Part shown: positions 10,812 through 23,826 of the stretch, piece by piece
Layout of the letters: each line of letters starts with the position of its first letter
How positions within the stretch are numbered: position 1 is the first letter of the stretch
From: Halisarca cf. caerulea
Taxonomy: Eukaryota > Porifera > Demospongiae > Chondrillida > Halisarcidae
NCBI GenBank assembly: GCA_963170055.1
Contig: CAUJGJ010000003.1
Location: 1,155,344 to 1,219,343 of the forward strand
Length of the DNA stretch: 64,000 bases
Direction: 5' to 3'
Notes under the pieces: generated by a model
Databases searched by the model: none
What the model was told of the DNA's origin: nothing
What the model saw: only the letters and a program-made list of their open reading frames with translations
Made by a program: the position numbers and the translations under genes

Positions 10812-11750
10812 ACCAACCTATGTACATGTACCAACCTGTGTACATGTACCAACCTATGTACATTGTACATGCACCAACCTGTGTACATGTACCAACCTAT
10901 GTACATGTACCAACCTATGTGCATGTACCAACCTATGTACATGTACCAACCTGTGTATGGTAGGGATCAAAATAGTTTACATTACGATCCGCAATACGTG
11001 CGTATTACATACGTATTACTGTGCGCAATTACTCTGCGTAATAACAGAGAATACCACAATTACGTAATTATTACGCAACGCAACTTCACTCTGTTGTGCC
11101 TTTGTTTCTGTTTGTTTCTGTGTGTTTCTGTGCTTTTTAAACATTGGCTAAATTTTGGCCTTGCCTTTAGTATGCCTTTGAACAGGTGTAGGCCGACCTA
11201 TGTAGAAATTAGTTGACCAATGTCGCAACTTACTAGTTCGGCAAGCCACAGAAATGTTCTCTTTTTCTGACCAAAACAATAAACCACGCGTTTTCCTTAG
11301 CAAACTGGGAGCGATCTTGGAGATAAAAGTTTATGGCTACGTACGTAGATAGGCTACGAGCTGATAACTAGCGAAAATATCTGTCTACTCCACTGGTTTC
11401 TTTAGTGTCTTCCGAAGAGTCATAATCAACATCGAATGCAATTTTCCTTGATTTTGAAGACTTCGAAACTAAGTTAAAAGACTCAGTGAACAATATTTCG
11501 AAGGTCGCCGCTACGGTCATTTGGTCATTGGTCAACATAATAAAAAATATGCGCGCATCTAATATTAGTGCGTGTGACTCGTTGGCAATAGAAAATTACG
11601 CAGCCCAATGATCTGTAATACGCAACGTATTACAGAGAATAATTTTTCCACTATACACTTGGTAATCACTGCGTAAAAGGATGCGTATCACTATTACAAA
11701 ATGTAAACTTTTTTTGATCCTTACCGTACATGTACCAACCTGTGTGTTTA
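10812..11750. repeat. 18-bp minisatellite, split by a transposon
   Basis: The unit CATGTACCAACCTATGTA is repeated about eight times from 10812 to 10957. One more unit (ATGTACCAACCTGTGT) lies at 11729-11745 on the far side of the element at 10958-11726. The array therefore predates the insertion. Confidence 0.85.
10958..11726. mobile_element. TA-flanked DNA transposon, non-autonomous, 769 bp
   Basis: The ends are TGGTAGGGATCAAAAT... and the inverse of CGGTAAGGATCAAAAAA..., an imperfect terminal repeat of about 25 bp that runs into TTTACATT on both sides. TA dinucleotides flank it at 10956-10957 and 11727-11728. The interior has many CGTATTAC/GTAATACG words and no long frame. It sits inside an 18-bp minisatellite, which gives clear edges. 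Confidence 0.8.
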
Positions 11751-12286
11751 GATGTATTCTAAAATTTCTCACATCCATTGTGCCACGGAACTGTAAGAAA
11801 ACTGTGTCTTGAACTTTGTTATTTTCCATCTAAGTCACATTAATGTCAGGTGACTTTGCTTACGATGTTGTAATACATTCTACTTTGAAGGCTTCCTACG
11901 AATGGTAGCTAATATTCATTGCTTGGACTTTTCACGTTCTTGTGTATTCATGGATTGTGCAGTTTCTTGCTTCACTCTGATAAGCTTTAAAAGTTCCAAA
12001 GAGGGGTTGCAAATTGAATGAACCACCTTTCCTTGAGCCTCAGAGAGAGCTTTGTAAGTTTCTGAACTGTACACTTTTGAGCAGTTCTATGGCTCATTAC
12101 CAATAGTGCATGGGGCCGCCATTTCATGGGTTGAAACCTGCAACTTACAGTGGGTGTGACCGCTCATCCTCACTCTTCTAAATTCTGGCTACACCCCTGA
12201 ACTAGCCCAACACAAAGAAGTATTAGTCTTTCAATCTAGTATTAGTCTTTCATTCATTCCAAACAAGCTAGCATACGCAGGTAGGT
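11750..12286. other. Intronic sequence without recognised features
   Basis: No domain, RNA or repeat was recognised. A 15-bp direct echo of TAGTATTAGTCTTTCA occurs near 12220-12255. Confidence 0.35.
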
Positions 12287-12288
12287 TA

Positions 12289-13027
12289 CCGTATTCTCTC
12301 TAAAAATTCGTCAGGGTCTGTGCACGGAAAAATTCGTCAGTCAATTAGAATAGAGTAGAAAAGGCAGTAGAATTCAGGCCTGATGAAAATATAGAATATT
12401 TTGATGAAATTTTAGAATTGTGACGAATATTTAAAGAGGTATTGGCTTGATCCTGCTTGCCGAAAAATGGCTGCGTTTCAGCTTACTGTTTCAACCGAGG
12501 TTTCAACCGCTGTTTGCGGATATCACATCTACAAGGATGTTTGGTTTCCAGAACCTGCTGAAACCTTCCATTGTCAACAGGACACCAACAATGAAAATGA
12601 TAGAGTACGCTGTCTCCGTGTTTGTGAGCGCTGATGCCCCTGAAACTGTTGGCCATCTTCCGTGGGAAATTTCGAAGGTGTGCTTTTATTTTTTACACCA
12701 CGACGGCTCTATTCACAGGGAAGTAACTGGCAGAAGGAGTCTCTGCACCACTTGAGCCATTGCCTGAACCATCCATTGCTGAACTATGCACACGAGGTAT
12801 AACCAAGGAACAAAAGAATCATCTCAAAAGGAATCAAAAAGAATAGATTTCCCAGCCACGGGGCAGAGGTGAAGAAATAATATTAGTGCATCTTCCGGAT
12901 ATGACGAAAATTAGAATCACGTGACGAAAATTAGAATAAAGGAAGTTCGTCAGGGTTAGAATAGAAAGGTATACGGAAAATTTACCTGACGAATAATTGG
13001 CGTGTTGAATTTTTAGAGAGAATACGG
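12289..13027. mobile_element. TA-flanked DNA transposon carrying a HIRAN-like fragment
   Basis: The terminal inverted repeat is CCGTATTCTCTCTAAAAATT at 12289 and its complement ending at 13027; TA flanks both ends (12287-12288, 13028-13029). Inside, the plus strand 12447-12755 reads a short frame with AVSVFV...VGHLPWEISKVCFYFL and EVTGRR. This resembles the HIRAN-like module seen in several invertebrate proteins (family assignment from memory, weak). No transposase is present, so the element is non-autonomous. The fragment may be captured host sequence or a remnant of the parent element. Confidence 0.75.
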
Positions 13028-13029
13028 TA

Positions 13030-15285
13030 TGTACGAAAACGGGGAGGATTGTTTATGGTAAAGCAGAATTGTTTACATAACAATTACTTTGTTTACATTA
13101 GAAGGAATTTCACGCAAGGGTCACATGATTTCAACGCTAAACGCCTTGAACAAAGTAAAACACTACGAAATCATAGGTCCAAAGGTGTTCTTTCATTGCT
13201 GATTTCGTTCTAAGATACTGCCAGTACGCACGGCCGTCTTGCTTGGTATGACGTAATCAAACCACGTGACTGCATGTGATGTCAACCTACCGAGCAGTCA
13301 AGTTTGATAGGAAAACTTTAACAAAAATTCTGGTAGGAGAGATCTCTGAGTTAGGCTTTGAAACTTAAGTATGTTGTTCCTAAAGGACCAAACCTCCAAA
13401 ATCGAATCTTGCAACTTTGTACGTCATCCCATTCCTTTTATGTCCAGCGTCTTGTAGCCGAGGACCTACTTTTTCAGCAAACCCGGGACATAACAGCTGT
13501 GGAAAGGAGCTGCAACATGCAAGATTCGATTTAGTAAGATTTCAAGCTGTGCTTTCATTTGAACCTAGTTTTGTGAGCAAAAGCCCGGATCTTTACTACC
13601 CAAATTTGGCATTTTCACTTTTTTCGATTTGGAAAACACGGCATACATAACTTATGACTGTCGTATTATCTTTTTAGCGATTCAGATACTAAGCATATAT
13701 GTTCTAGATACGGCAAAAGGTGTTATTAGAACATGTACTCGTATTCAAACAGAAAACAAGCCGTATATTTGAAGGACCACGAAGACAACGCCATTTTGTT
13801 TTATGTCCATAAATCGGACATAACATACCTGCGTAGTCAACAGATAACCGTTGCCTTCGTGAAGACCCAATTGGTATTCATTATGCATGTAGGACATGTC
13901 TGCGCTTATTCTGAGGTGTAAGAATTTCACTCTTTTTTACTGTCTTTGTTGTGAACTTGTACAAGCTTCAGAGCGTCAAACAAGGGCTTAACATGTAGGT
14001 AGAGATATAAACTTTTCAAGAATTACCATTTTAAAAGTTCTAGTGTATTTGCAAAGAAGATCGCATGGTTTACCAAACCCCTACATTAATAAAGCAGAGA
14101 TCTGTAGAAATGACCCTCAAACAGCAAAATTCAAGCTGTTGTAACTTAATTGTGACAGGAATAAAAAAGGTTCTCTTGCCTCCGCATGGAAAAGCTGTAT
14201 ATTACAAATGGCTCGAAGTTGGCACCTATAAATTAACTGTCTCCAGCTTGTTCCTTCATGTTGCACTCTGCCAAAAAACAGAATTCTGAAGGACATTCAG
14301 ATAGGTCACAGGCCAGCATGTGACAGAGTTTAACGTGATGACAGAAAACATCACTAAACACAGATTTCAGTATTCCTATATGCCAGAATATCAGCTCCAA
14401 TCACGGGATAATTGCGTGACTAATACTTAGAGCGCCGAAAAATAGCATTTTATCACTATGCAAACTGGGAAGCTCTATCATAACAAATCTGGACATGTCT
14501 CACATGCTACCTCATTGTGTTTCCAAGGAAAAGGACTATCTCTGTGTACATGCCCTAATTTGCATATTATCATAACTCACCTATAGTTTCACTTATGGCT
14601 CTGAAACTCGGTTGTTGGCATCCTTCATATGCCAACAGCCCGAGTACCTGTGTCTTGGCTGCCAATGGTAAAATCAACCCCAGATTCATACCCTCAGCAC
14701 TTGGCAGTCTGTCATACAGCCCTCAAGTGTAAGCCAGTGCTTACAACTACTTAGCTAACCTGTACAGGGACAGTGGCACCAGTGTGGCTGTTCCGGTATG
14801 GTCTGAACCACTTTTTAACTTACTTGTTTCCTTCTTAAATTTGTCTAAATCTCCAGAGAAAAATTGCACCTTAACTTTGTAATAGTATTCACTGTACACC
14901 CTGGACGTCCCATCAACATACGCGTTGATGTATTGATTCCACCATTTTTACCACATGTTGTGTGACAGTGCCTGAATATGTACATTCATAGAGATTTTAA
15001 TAGGCTAGCTAGGATGCCACAGTATGGGAACAACTTTAATGCCCAAGAAGGACTCTCAGAATAGTCATAAGACAGAGGTGCAGGATTCTCTGCAGAGCCA
15101 GGATAGTCTTACTGATTTCCATAAGCAAGAATTTAGAACATCCAACCTTGTTCTCCCTTTCAACATACTTGGTTACAATCAGGTCTTGACTTCCTTACAA
15201 TGCAATAACACCTTGACAATGTTGGTGTTCAATGATCACTCAAGAGAGATTAAACCATTTGATGATAGGGCATGTTTACATATAA
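13030..15285. other. Intronic sequence without recognised genes
   Basis: AT-rich, with scattered short frames lacking domains or splice support. A short inverted repeat AAATCGAATCTTGCA (near 13394) and its complement (near 13519) is the only structure noted. Confidence 0.4.
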
Positions 15286-15469
<184 letters not shown>

Positions 15470-15654
15470 ATTCAAATGGTTTCATCTCTCTTGAGTCATT
15501 GCTGAACTACCTAGAGTATAGCAAATGAATTCGTTAGCTAAAGCCCACATGCAGACCAGCAGCAGGTTTTAGGCAAATTTTGAGGACCACTATATACAGT
15601 GTTGACAATGTGTGATTCTTTATTACATTGCTTGCATACTGTAAGTGTACTTAA

Positions 15655-16845
15655 TACATCACATGGTGGATGTGTACAATACATGGTGGATATGTACATT
15701 ACATGGTGGATATGTACATTACATGGTGGATGTGTACATCACATGGTGGATGTGTACTTCACATGGTGGATATGTACATCACATGGTGGATATGTACATC
15801 ACATGGTGGATGTGTACTTCACATGGTGGATATGTACATCACATGGTGGATGTGTACATCATATGGTGGATATGTACATCACATGGTGGATATGTACATC
15901 ACATGGTAGATATGTACATCACATGGTGGATATGTACATCACATGGTGGATATGTACATCACATGGTGGATATGTACATCACATGGTGGATATGTACATC
16001 CCATGGTGGATATGTACATTACATGGTGGATATGTACATCACATGGTGGATGTGTACATCACATGGTGGATGTGTACATCACATGGTGGATGTGTACTTC
16101 ACATGGTGGATATGTACATCACATGGTGGATATGTACATCACATGGTGGGTATGTACATCACATGGTGGATATGTACATCACATGGTGGATGTGTACTTC
16201 ACATGGTGGATATGTATATGTACATCACATGGTGGATATGCACATCACATGGTGAATATGTACATCACATGGTGGATGTGTACATCACATGGTGGATGTG
16301 TACATCACATGGTGGATGTGTACATCACATGGTGGATGTGTACATCACATGGTGGATATGTACATCACATGGTGGATGTGTACATCACATGGTGCATGTG
16401 TACATCACATGGTGGATGTGTACATCACATGGTGGATATGTACATCACATGGTGGATATGTACATCACATGGGGGATATGTACATCACATTGTCGATATG
16501 TACATTACATGGTGGATATGTACATCACATGGTGGATATGTACATCACATGGTGGATATGTACATCACATGGTGGATATGTACATCACATGGTGAATGTG
16601 TACATCACATGGTGGATGTGTACATCACATGGTGTATGTGTACATCACATGGTGGATGTGTACATCACATGGTGGATATGTACATCACATGGTGGATGTG
16701 TACATCACATGGTGGATGTGTACATCACATGGTGGATGTGTACATCACATGGTGGATATGTACATCACATGGTGGACATGTACATCACATGGTGGAAGTG
16801 TACATCGCATGGTGGATATGTACATCACATGGTGGATATGTAAGA
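15655..16845. repeat. 20-bp minisatellite, about 59 copies
   Basis: The unit ACATGGTGGATATGTACATC is repeated with A/G and C/T variants (GATATG versus GATGTG, TACATC versus TACTTC). Because 20 is not a multiple of three, three units make one cycle in which every plus frame stays open. The long frames here are artefacts. It lies in the large intron 1.4 kb before the GTPase exons. Confidence 0.96.
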
Positions 16846-17311
16846 TTGCATCGAAGGAAATATTTATAGACTGTAGTCTGACTACCTTTAAAGAGCCAGT
16901 GCCACCTCTGATGTTTGTGATTAACTATAACTTGTAGGCATTAATCCATGTCTATGGTATTCGGATGCATTTGTTTATTCTTTGTATCTATTTATAGTTC
17001 TCCCCTCACACCCCTTCCAACTCCTCCCCTCATCCCTTCCAGCTCCTCCCCTCACTCCTTCCAGCTCCTCCCCTAACCCCCTCCAACTCCTTGACCCCTT
17101 GAATATTCCTAGACCCTCCCCTATACTGTTTGTACAGTGCTGTATGGACAAGGGTGACTTTGGATTCTCATGTCACTTGTCAAAGAAATGTATACATATC
17201 TCACTATCCATCACATGTGCTCTGCATCACTAGATCTTTGCTGCACTACTTGTGAGCTTTGTTATGTCAGACTCTGCACTTTTAACAACCTTATTGTTGT
17301 TTATATTACAG

Positions 17312-20300
17312 TACATGGCTCAGCTAATCTTTACAGAGAAGTTCCAGTCCAAGCTCATGGAAGGTCAGCATACAATGAGTCATTTGCCCTCCACCCACAT
17401 GTGTACATGTCTTGAAAGCATCCTCTTTAAACCTATACAGCTGCAATTGACAAAGGTGGTTCTGTGGAAGTGGAGATTGTCAAAGTAGTGACTCTTGGAC
17501 CACCAGAATCTGGTAAGACTCAACTGAAGAAAGCGTTAACCGGACAGTTTGAGAACTCAACAGAAAGCACTCCAGTTTCCACTGAAGCGGATGTAGTTAT
17601 GGAGTGCTTTATAGAAGGAGAGTCCAAGTTTGCTTGGAAACAATTCGATTCATCCGAACTGCAATCCTCTCTGTGTGCCACAGTAGAGAAGGATATGTAC
17701 GACACTTCTCACAGTCAGTTTCATGCAGCAGAGAGGGACACAAGCAAGGGGAAAGGACAAGTACCACTTCCTGTAGCCGGGGAAGACCACCTCAATACTG
17801 AGCCTGTGCTAGAGTCAGAGCAAACATCAGTAGAGGGAGAGGTAGTGCACAGCAAAGAAGACACTACTTCACCTATCACACGTAAGGTAGACCTTCCAAT
17901 TGAAAGTGAATTTTCCGCTTTAACAAAAAGGGTTGTTCGCCGATATCCCCGAAAATTTGGGGATAATTACCTAAAGAAGGTTAAGCTGATCCACATGATT
18001 GACAGTGGTGGACAGCCAGCCTTCCTTGATTTCCACCCTCTAGTTGCCACCAGCAGAGCCCTCTACCTACTGGTGTACAACTCACAGGAAGGTCTGCTTG
18101 CTTGCCCTGCACTCACGTACCGCAAACCCACTGAGTTCCCCACCAAATCCCTTCCGAATCCATCCCAGACCAATTTGGATATGATCAAAAGATCCTTGCA
18201 CTCTCTTCACCACTGCAAGGGTAAATTATTGAAAATGGAAGGTACAATGCGAGACCACCTCGGTGACAATGTCACCATTGATCCATCCAATGTGCTCCCA
18301 ATCATTGTAATGGGATCTCGAAAGGCCCAGCAGTGTCAAGAAGATCCTTCAACTCTGTTGAAGTCACACTGCTGTAGCATCCCAATTTGGGACGACACCC
18401 AGTGGAATGTAGTTCTCGTGGATAGCCTCAATCCTTCTTGCAGTGGTGTTGAGGAGCTGCGCGAAAAGATTTCAAAAACTAAATCAAAATTTAAAATCCG
18501 TTTTCCCCTTTTGTGGTTCCACTGTCAGCTGATGTTCTGGTCAACTGATGACCCCTCCCTCTCTGTGCTGACGTACCACCATCTCCAAGAAATCTGCATG
18601 AAGCACAAGCTGGTCTCTTCAGGTGAGGAATTCCTTGCACTGATAACCACCTTCCACATGCTCGGTCTATTTGTCTGTTCTGGCATTGATTGCATCAGAG
18701 AGGATCCAAACGATTCTGATAGCCTCTACAACTCTCCCATCTTCACCAAACCTGATGTTCTCTATCAGCAAATATCAAAAATTCTTGAAATTCCATTCCG
18801 TGACCTAGAAAGTCCTGAATCTAATCTTGCAATTGACCAGCGAAAGTTGTTCCAAAGTATCCAAAAAGAGGGCATCATCTCAGCCACCTCCCTCCATCTG
18901 TTGGGAGTCCCAGACACTCTGGGATCATTCACTGGATTTCACTCACACTTGCTACAGTCTCTGGTGAAGTGGGGATTGGCTGCACAAGTATCACAAGACC
19001 CACTTCAGCTCTTCATTCCATCCGTCCTGCCTACACGTTCTGATGCCCACTGCACTCTAAGTGAGAGCCCTATTCCACAGCTGGCTCTCACAATCATTGC
19101 TGAAAAGTCAGACGAAGCTCTGACTACCATTTCTGAAGACTCGGATGATTACTACCATCTTCCTCAAGGTCTCTTCCCTCACTTCATAGTTAGCCTAATG
19201 AAACGCAAAGATGGTGGCTATGAATTGAGGAAGGGAAGAGGAAAGGCCCAACCTCGCTGTCGAGATGTTATCACACTTACCAAATATGCTTGTCAAGAAA
19301 CAGATTTCTCCTACAACATTTGTGCTGTGGACAACATCGACCACATCTCTGTCCACATCATTCCTGTTCTGGAGGATGAATCCAGTCCCCAGTGGTCCCC
19401 AGAAGATGTTGCAATCATCATTGAAGACTTGAAGCAGTCCACGAAAGAGGCTTATTCCAGGCTCTACCAGAGGTCCACTCAACCCCAAGTGATCCTCTGT
19501 TGCCCATGCTCACTTTGCCCTCTAGCTCAACAGAAGAAACATCTTGCTCGAGTGGACTGTGAGCGACTCACCCTTCACTGTTTGTCACTGGAATGTGACA
19601 GACCCTATGCCAAGAAGTGTTCTGGCACAATGGAGGCTATTCTGAAAGAGATGAAAAGTAAGGAATTGAATGTCCAGGATCTCTACCCTAAGTTGTCACA
19701 CCTTTCTATGTACACAGTCCATACCACCATGTGTGTAATGTCTCAGCAGCTTTGTAGCTTGCATTGTAAGTGTAGACGATGAGTGTACACAGAGGTACAT
19801 TCACTGCAAAGAGTCCATGCAATACATGTATTCCCTCAAATACACAACATTCTATCCACCAACACTTTGTATAATACAGTGCATGTATTTGCAGATTACA
19901 ATCACCATACTTGTCTATGCTTGAAGCATCCATGTAGCATGCAATGTATTGGACATTAGCTCACCCTCTGAAACAACATGTGATAGTTTCCATCTCAATC
20001 TCTCTCTTACAGGGGCACAGAGGAAAACAGAGCCTGTCAAGCTTCCTAGTTCTCCTTCACAACAAGATTCATGGTCAGTTGTAGCTCCAATCTTGTGAAT
20101 AGTTGTTCCTTTACAAAGTAAAGTTGAATTCATTTGACAATTGGTAGCTATAGTGATGTTTCTACTCCTGTAACAGGCATCATTGTAGATCTTACTTCCA
20201 ATGACTTCCTTTGTGAACTATAATATGGCAACTCACCATGCCCAGGTTCTGCACTATCCATAGCATGTTGAATAGACAAGACTGTACGTACTGTCCTGGT

Positions 20301-21973
20301 ATCTATTAGTTTACTGTATGTACAGTACAGACCCTTCACTGTTCCAAGTATAGACCCTTCACTGTTCCAAGTACAGACCCTTCACTGTTCCAAGTATAGA
20401 CCCTTAAGTTCACTGTTCCAAGTATAAACTCTTCACTGTTCCAAGTATAGACCCTTCACTGTTCCAATAACACTCTTACAGCTGCTTCACTATCCTATTG
20501 CAGTAGCATTATCATACACTGTCAGGAACACCTTCCATTCAGCAACATACTATTCCATTATACAAAGAATCACCCTAGGATACACAAATCTGTGAACCCA
20601 AAGAGATAGCAGCTGTACCAGCTGATAGTCCAATATATAAAGTGTTTAATGTAACAATGTTATTTGTTTTGATGTGAGAAAATATACTAAGCTAAGCCTT
20701 GTCTTTCATCTCAGTTTCGCAATTTGTGAAACTATGGTTGATTGCTAAACAGAAGGTGTTACGGGGTGAATGACTTGGTCACATCTATAGCTGGTACTGC
20801 CTAACCCTTCATATTACACTGAAGAAACTCATGTGTCCTGTTAACATTCTCTGTAACACACTGCATGGTGACTGGTAGTGAAGTTGTCATTTGGTGAAAG
20901 ATTTGATGCTACCTCGGATCCATTGTAATCAGCTTCTATTGTATACCTGTAGTCCCCCAAGTGAGGAAGATGATGTCCAGCCATCTCATCCCACCTCTTC
21001 AAAGAGCCCTGAGCACCACCATCCAGTGCTGAGCACCCCAGAAGGTATCGTTAACTGTACATTCACCCAAGCATATTACATATGCAATATGTATCATACT
21101 TGGGTGCTTAACAAAGCTGAACCATGTGCAAATTACACTTAGAACTCTTACATTTTGACACATGCATTCAATGTAATTGCAAAATAAACATACTTACCAA
21201 TGGAATCAAGATTGATTAATGAAAGCTTTTAATGATATAAGCATTTCTGGTTATAATTATACCCTTTATAAAGGTATTTATGATCACTTTGAATTCATGA
21301 CAACGTTCATTCACAAAAATGAAGGCTACACAATTCTATTTTGGGGGAAAACCTTTCTGCTTAGAGGGAAACCATACCCATGCAGGGTCCTCCCTCCCCC
21401 CAAGATAAAACCCGCTTACTGTATTAATTAATGTGTATACTTACTATATTAATACTGTATATTATACTATGTGAATTATAGACTTCATGAAGCATTTTCA
21501 TAAGGAATTCTTTGAAGAAGGTGTAGTTGATGGTGAAACAATTGCTGAGAAATTGGCCAATGAGAAAGTTATTCCTGAACGTCTGAAGAAAAAGTTAGCA
21601 AAAGAAGACGACGAATACCAAATTACCTCGGCCATCTTCAACCATGTTAAAAAGCAGGGAGATTACGAGTCTCTTGAAGCACTATGTACCATTATGAAGA
21701 ATGAGGGAGGAATGAAGAAGATGAACAAGTTGGGGAAGAAGATGCTGGATTGCTTGGTAGCAAGTGAGTTTACCACTTCTGTCCTGTACATACATAATAT
21801 TATGTTTCCACACATGGTTTACATGCACAGCAGACACATACACAAAGGTACAAGGTACGTATTTGCATGTATGCATGTACATGTACACACACACACACAC
21901 ACACACATGTATGCAAGCACACACATGCACACACAAACTCATGCATATACTCGCCCACGCTCATGTACATGAA

Positions 21974-22033
<60 letters not shown>

Positions 22034-22055
22034 AACACAAACACACTGCACAAAC

Positions 22056-22086
<31 letters not shown>

Positions 22087-22222
22087 ATCAAGGCCCAATG
22101 ACACCAACACATACTCATGTTCATTCCAGTCAATCACGTTTGGTGTATATTCCATCAGAATAGACAGGCATCATTGCAGTAATTTCTTTTTCCTTGCAGA
22201 TAAAGACAACTTTCCCAAATGA
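17312..22222 (+). CDS. Roc/COR-like GTPase with C-terminal death-fold-like domain (3' exons)
   Basis: Exons 17312-17363, 17441-19765, 20013-20073, 20953-21044, 21482-21763 and 22200-22222 join in one frame (2,835 nt, 944 residues plus stop), all with AG/GT borders. The GTPase starts at once: VTLGPPESGKT is the P-loop and IDSGGQPAFLD the G3/Walker B motif. IIVMGSRKAQ stands where NKxD/THKD is expected, so the G4 motif is degenerate. PLLWFHCQLMFW and what follows resemble the COR helper domain. A linker rich in Pro, Ser and His precedes the 94-residue exon at 21482, a lysine-rich helical domain (KKLAKEDDEYQITSAIFNHV) that looks like a CARD/death fold. It is likely a cytosolic signalling switch. 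Domain calls are by eye; the N-terminus probably lies at 6.3-7.66 kb. Confidence 0.75.
20330..20466. repeat. 23-bp minisatellite, about 6 copies
   Basis: GACCCTTCACTGTTCCAAGT recurs at about 23-bp spacing within the intron following the 20013-20073 exon; one unit is interrupted by a short insertion. Confidence 0.9.
20527..20665. repeat. Dispersed repeat, copy 2 of 2
   Basis: Closely similar to 8967-9105, same orientation. It begins AACACCTTCCATTCAGCAAC. Both copies lie in introns of the same probable gene. Confidence 0.8.
21884..22087. repeat. (AC)n microsatellites in the last intron
   Basis: Two AC tracts (21888-21906 and 21977-22085, interrupted) lie between the death-fold-like exon and the short last exon. 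Confidence 0.95.
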
Positions 22223-22398
22223 TATATAATGTCTGTGTGCATTTATATGCATGACAACTCAAAGCTCACAACTCTTACTAAAGTATAACTGATGTAGTTA
22301 TGTATAGTAACAAAATTAATACAGTAACAGTTACTATAATAATATTATTATATTGCTGGATTATTTTCTAAGATTTTGTATGTTTAAGCATGTTCAAT

Positions 22399-22404
22399 AA
22401 TAAA
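22399..22404 (+). terminator. Polyadenylation signal of the GTPase gene
   Basis: AATAAA 177 bp after the stop codon at 22220-22222, in AT-rich sequence. It is the first canonical signal downstream. Confidence 0.6.
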
Positions 22405-22783
22405 TACTCCTGCTTTGATAATTATTTAATTACTATGTATTGTAAAAAAAATGGAAATTAAGGTAGCCTACAGTATATAAAGGGTACTTTTTGCTGGGCC
22501 GTTCACCTGTCACATTGCAAAACTATACCTCATGCAGTGCAGATCATGTAAAGTGTGTGCAGTCAATACAACAGATCGAGAAACCATAATATCTCAGCTC
22601 AGGATACTCAATGCAGAGTTGTATGTAGTTTACTGTAGTATTCTTTTACCTGTGTGTACTGTATGTACTTGTGCAGTGAGTACGTGTACCGTGACTGTGT
22701 ATACTGTGCATGTGTACTATATATGTGTTGAGCAGTAAAATTATATTATTATACTGTATAATATAATAATATGTCGTGTGCAG

Positions 22784-22935
22784 TGTGAGTGGAGAGAGTG
22801 CTAGTGGGAATGGTTTCAGTGTGAGTGGGGAGAGTGCTAGTGGGAATAGTTTCAGTGTGAGTGGGGAGAGTGCTAGTGGGAATGGTCTCAGTGCATGAGG
22901 TGCATGAGGTGCATGAGGTGCATGAGGTGTATGAG
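22784..22935. repeat. 36-bp repeat (3 copies) and short 9-bp repeat
   Basis: Three copies of a unit containing GGGGAGAGTGCTAGTGGGAA are followed by five copies of GTGCATGAG-type 9-mers (22891-22935). The 9-mer tract is the short counterpart of the 3.2-kb array at 40890-44050. Confidence 0.92.
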
Positions 22936-23362
22936 GTGAGGTGTGACATGCGAGCCTTCAAATTTGTCACTGGCTTGGACTGTCCATCTTCTCCAGGACC
23001 AATGATGACATGAACAAGGAGTTTGAAGACTGTCCTCTCTCCATGCAGCCGCCAAACATCTGCTTCAGAGCACACAACTCCTAAGTGTATTCATGGATCT
23101 ATATTTCTATGACTGTTACGTTTGTTTTACCAGATAATGTATGGAATATACACTCCTGCATGTGATAAATTTTAAATCGTCATAAAATTAATAATTAGAA
23201 TTGAAATGGTAAATGTACGCTTATAGTGACAACATGAGAAATGATAAATATCATAAAAAGTGTTGACAGGAAATGATAACTTAGTCCACAATGTTGACGA
23301 GGCTGTAGATACTGTACTGAGGGTGAAGAAAAGAAAGATGGATGACACTAGCACCTAAACAG

Positions 23363-23469
23363 AAGGAAGTATTCATGTCAAGTAATCAATTGATTATTTG
23401 ACATGAATACTTCCTTGTGTGAATGTGCATGCTACGAGAAGCTTAAGCTTCTCGTAGCATGCACATTCA
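23363..23469. repeat. Two adjacent palindromes, absent from the paralogous copy
   Basis: 23365-23414 is a 50-bp palindrome with one mismatch (arm GGAAGTATTCATGTCAA...). 23420-23469 is a perfect 50-bp palindrome centred on AAGCTTAAGCTT. In the paralogue near 44465-44505 only the outer halves remain, joined directly. Confidence 0.93.
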
Positions 23470-23656
23470 AGATAGAAACAAATTAGGACCTTTCGGTCTG
23501 TAATCCTCATTGGATGTGTATGGTACAAGAAGCTCAAATAATGGTAGAGATTACATAGCAATGAACATCTATAACACAAAGAAGTATAGATGTCATGAGT
23601 GCCTATATCAAAGTATAATGTACACGTGAACACACATATGTACATGTGCGCACATG

Positions 23657-23826
<170 letters not shown>

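Noticed and set aside
15599..16937. Overlapping 180-316-codon frames on the plus strand
   Set aside because: Products of a 20-bp minisatellite, open in all three plus frames after every 60 bp.
17170..17415. A separate frame through VHGSANLYREVPVQAHGR
   Set aside because: The alternative frame of the same stretch gives an exon (17312-17363) whose donor and phase fit the GTPase exon. This frame ends in a stop with no partner.
21867..22163. Thr-His and Cys-Val repeat proteins at all GT/AC tracts
   Set aside because: Dinucleotide microsatellites translated in every frame; not genes.
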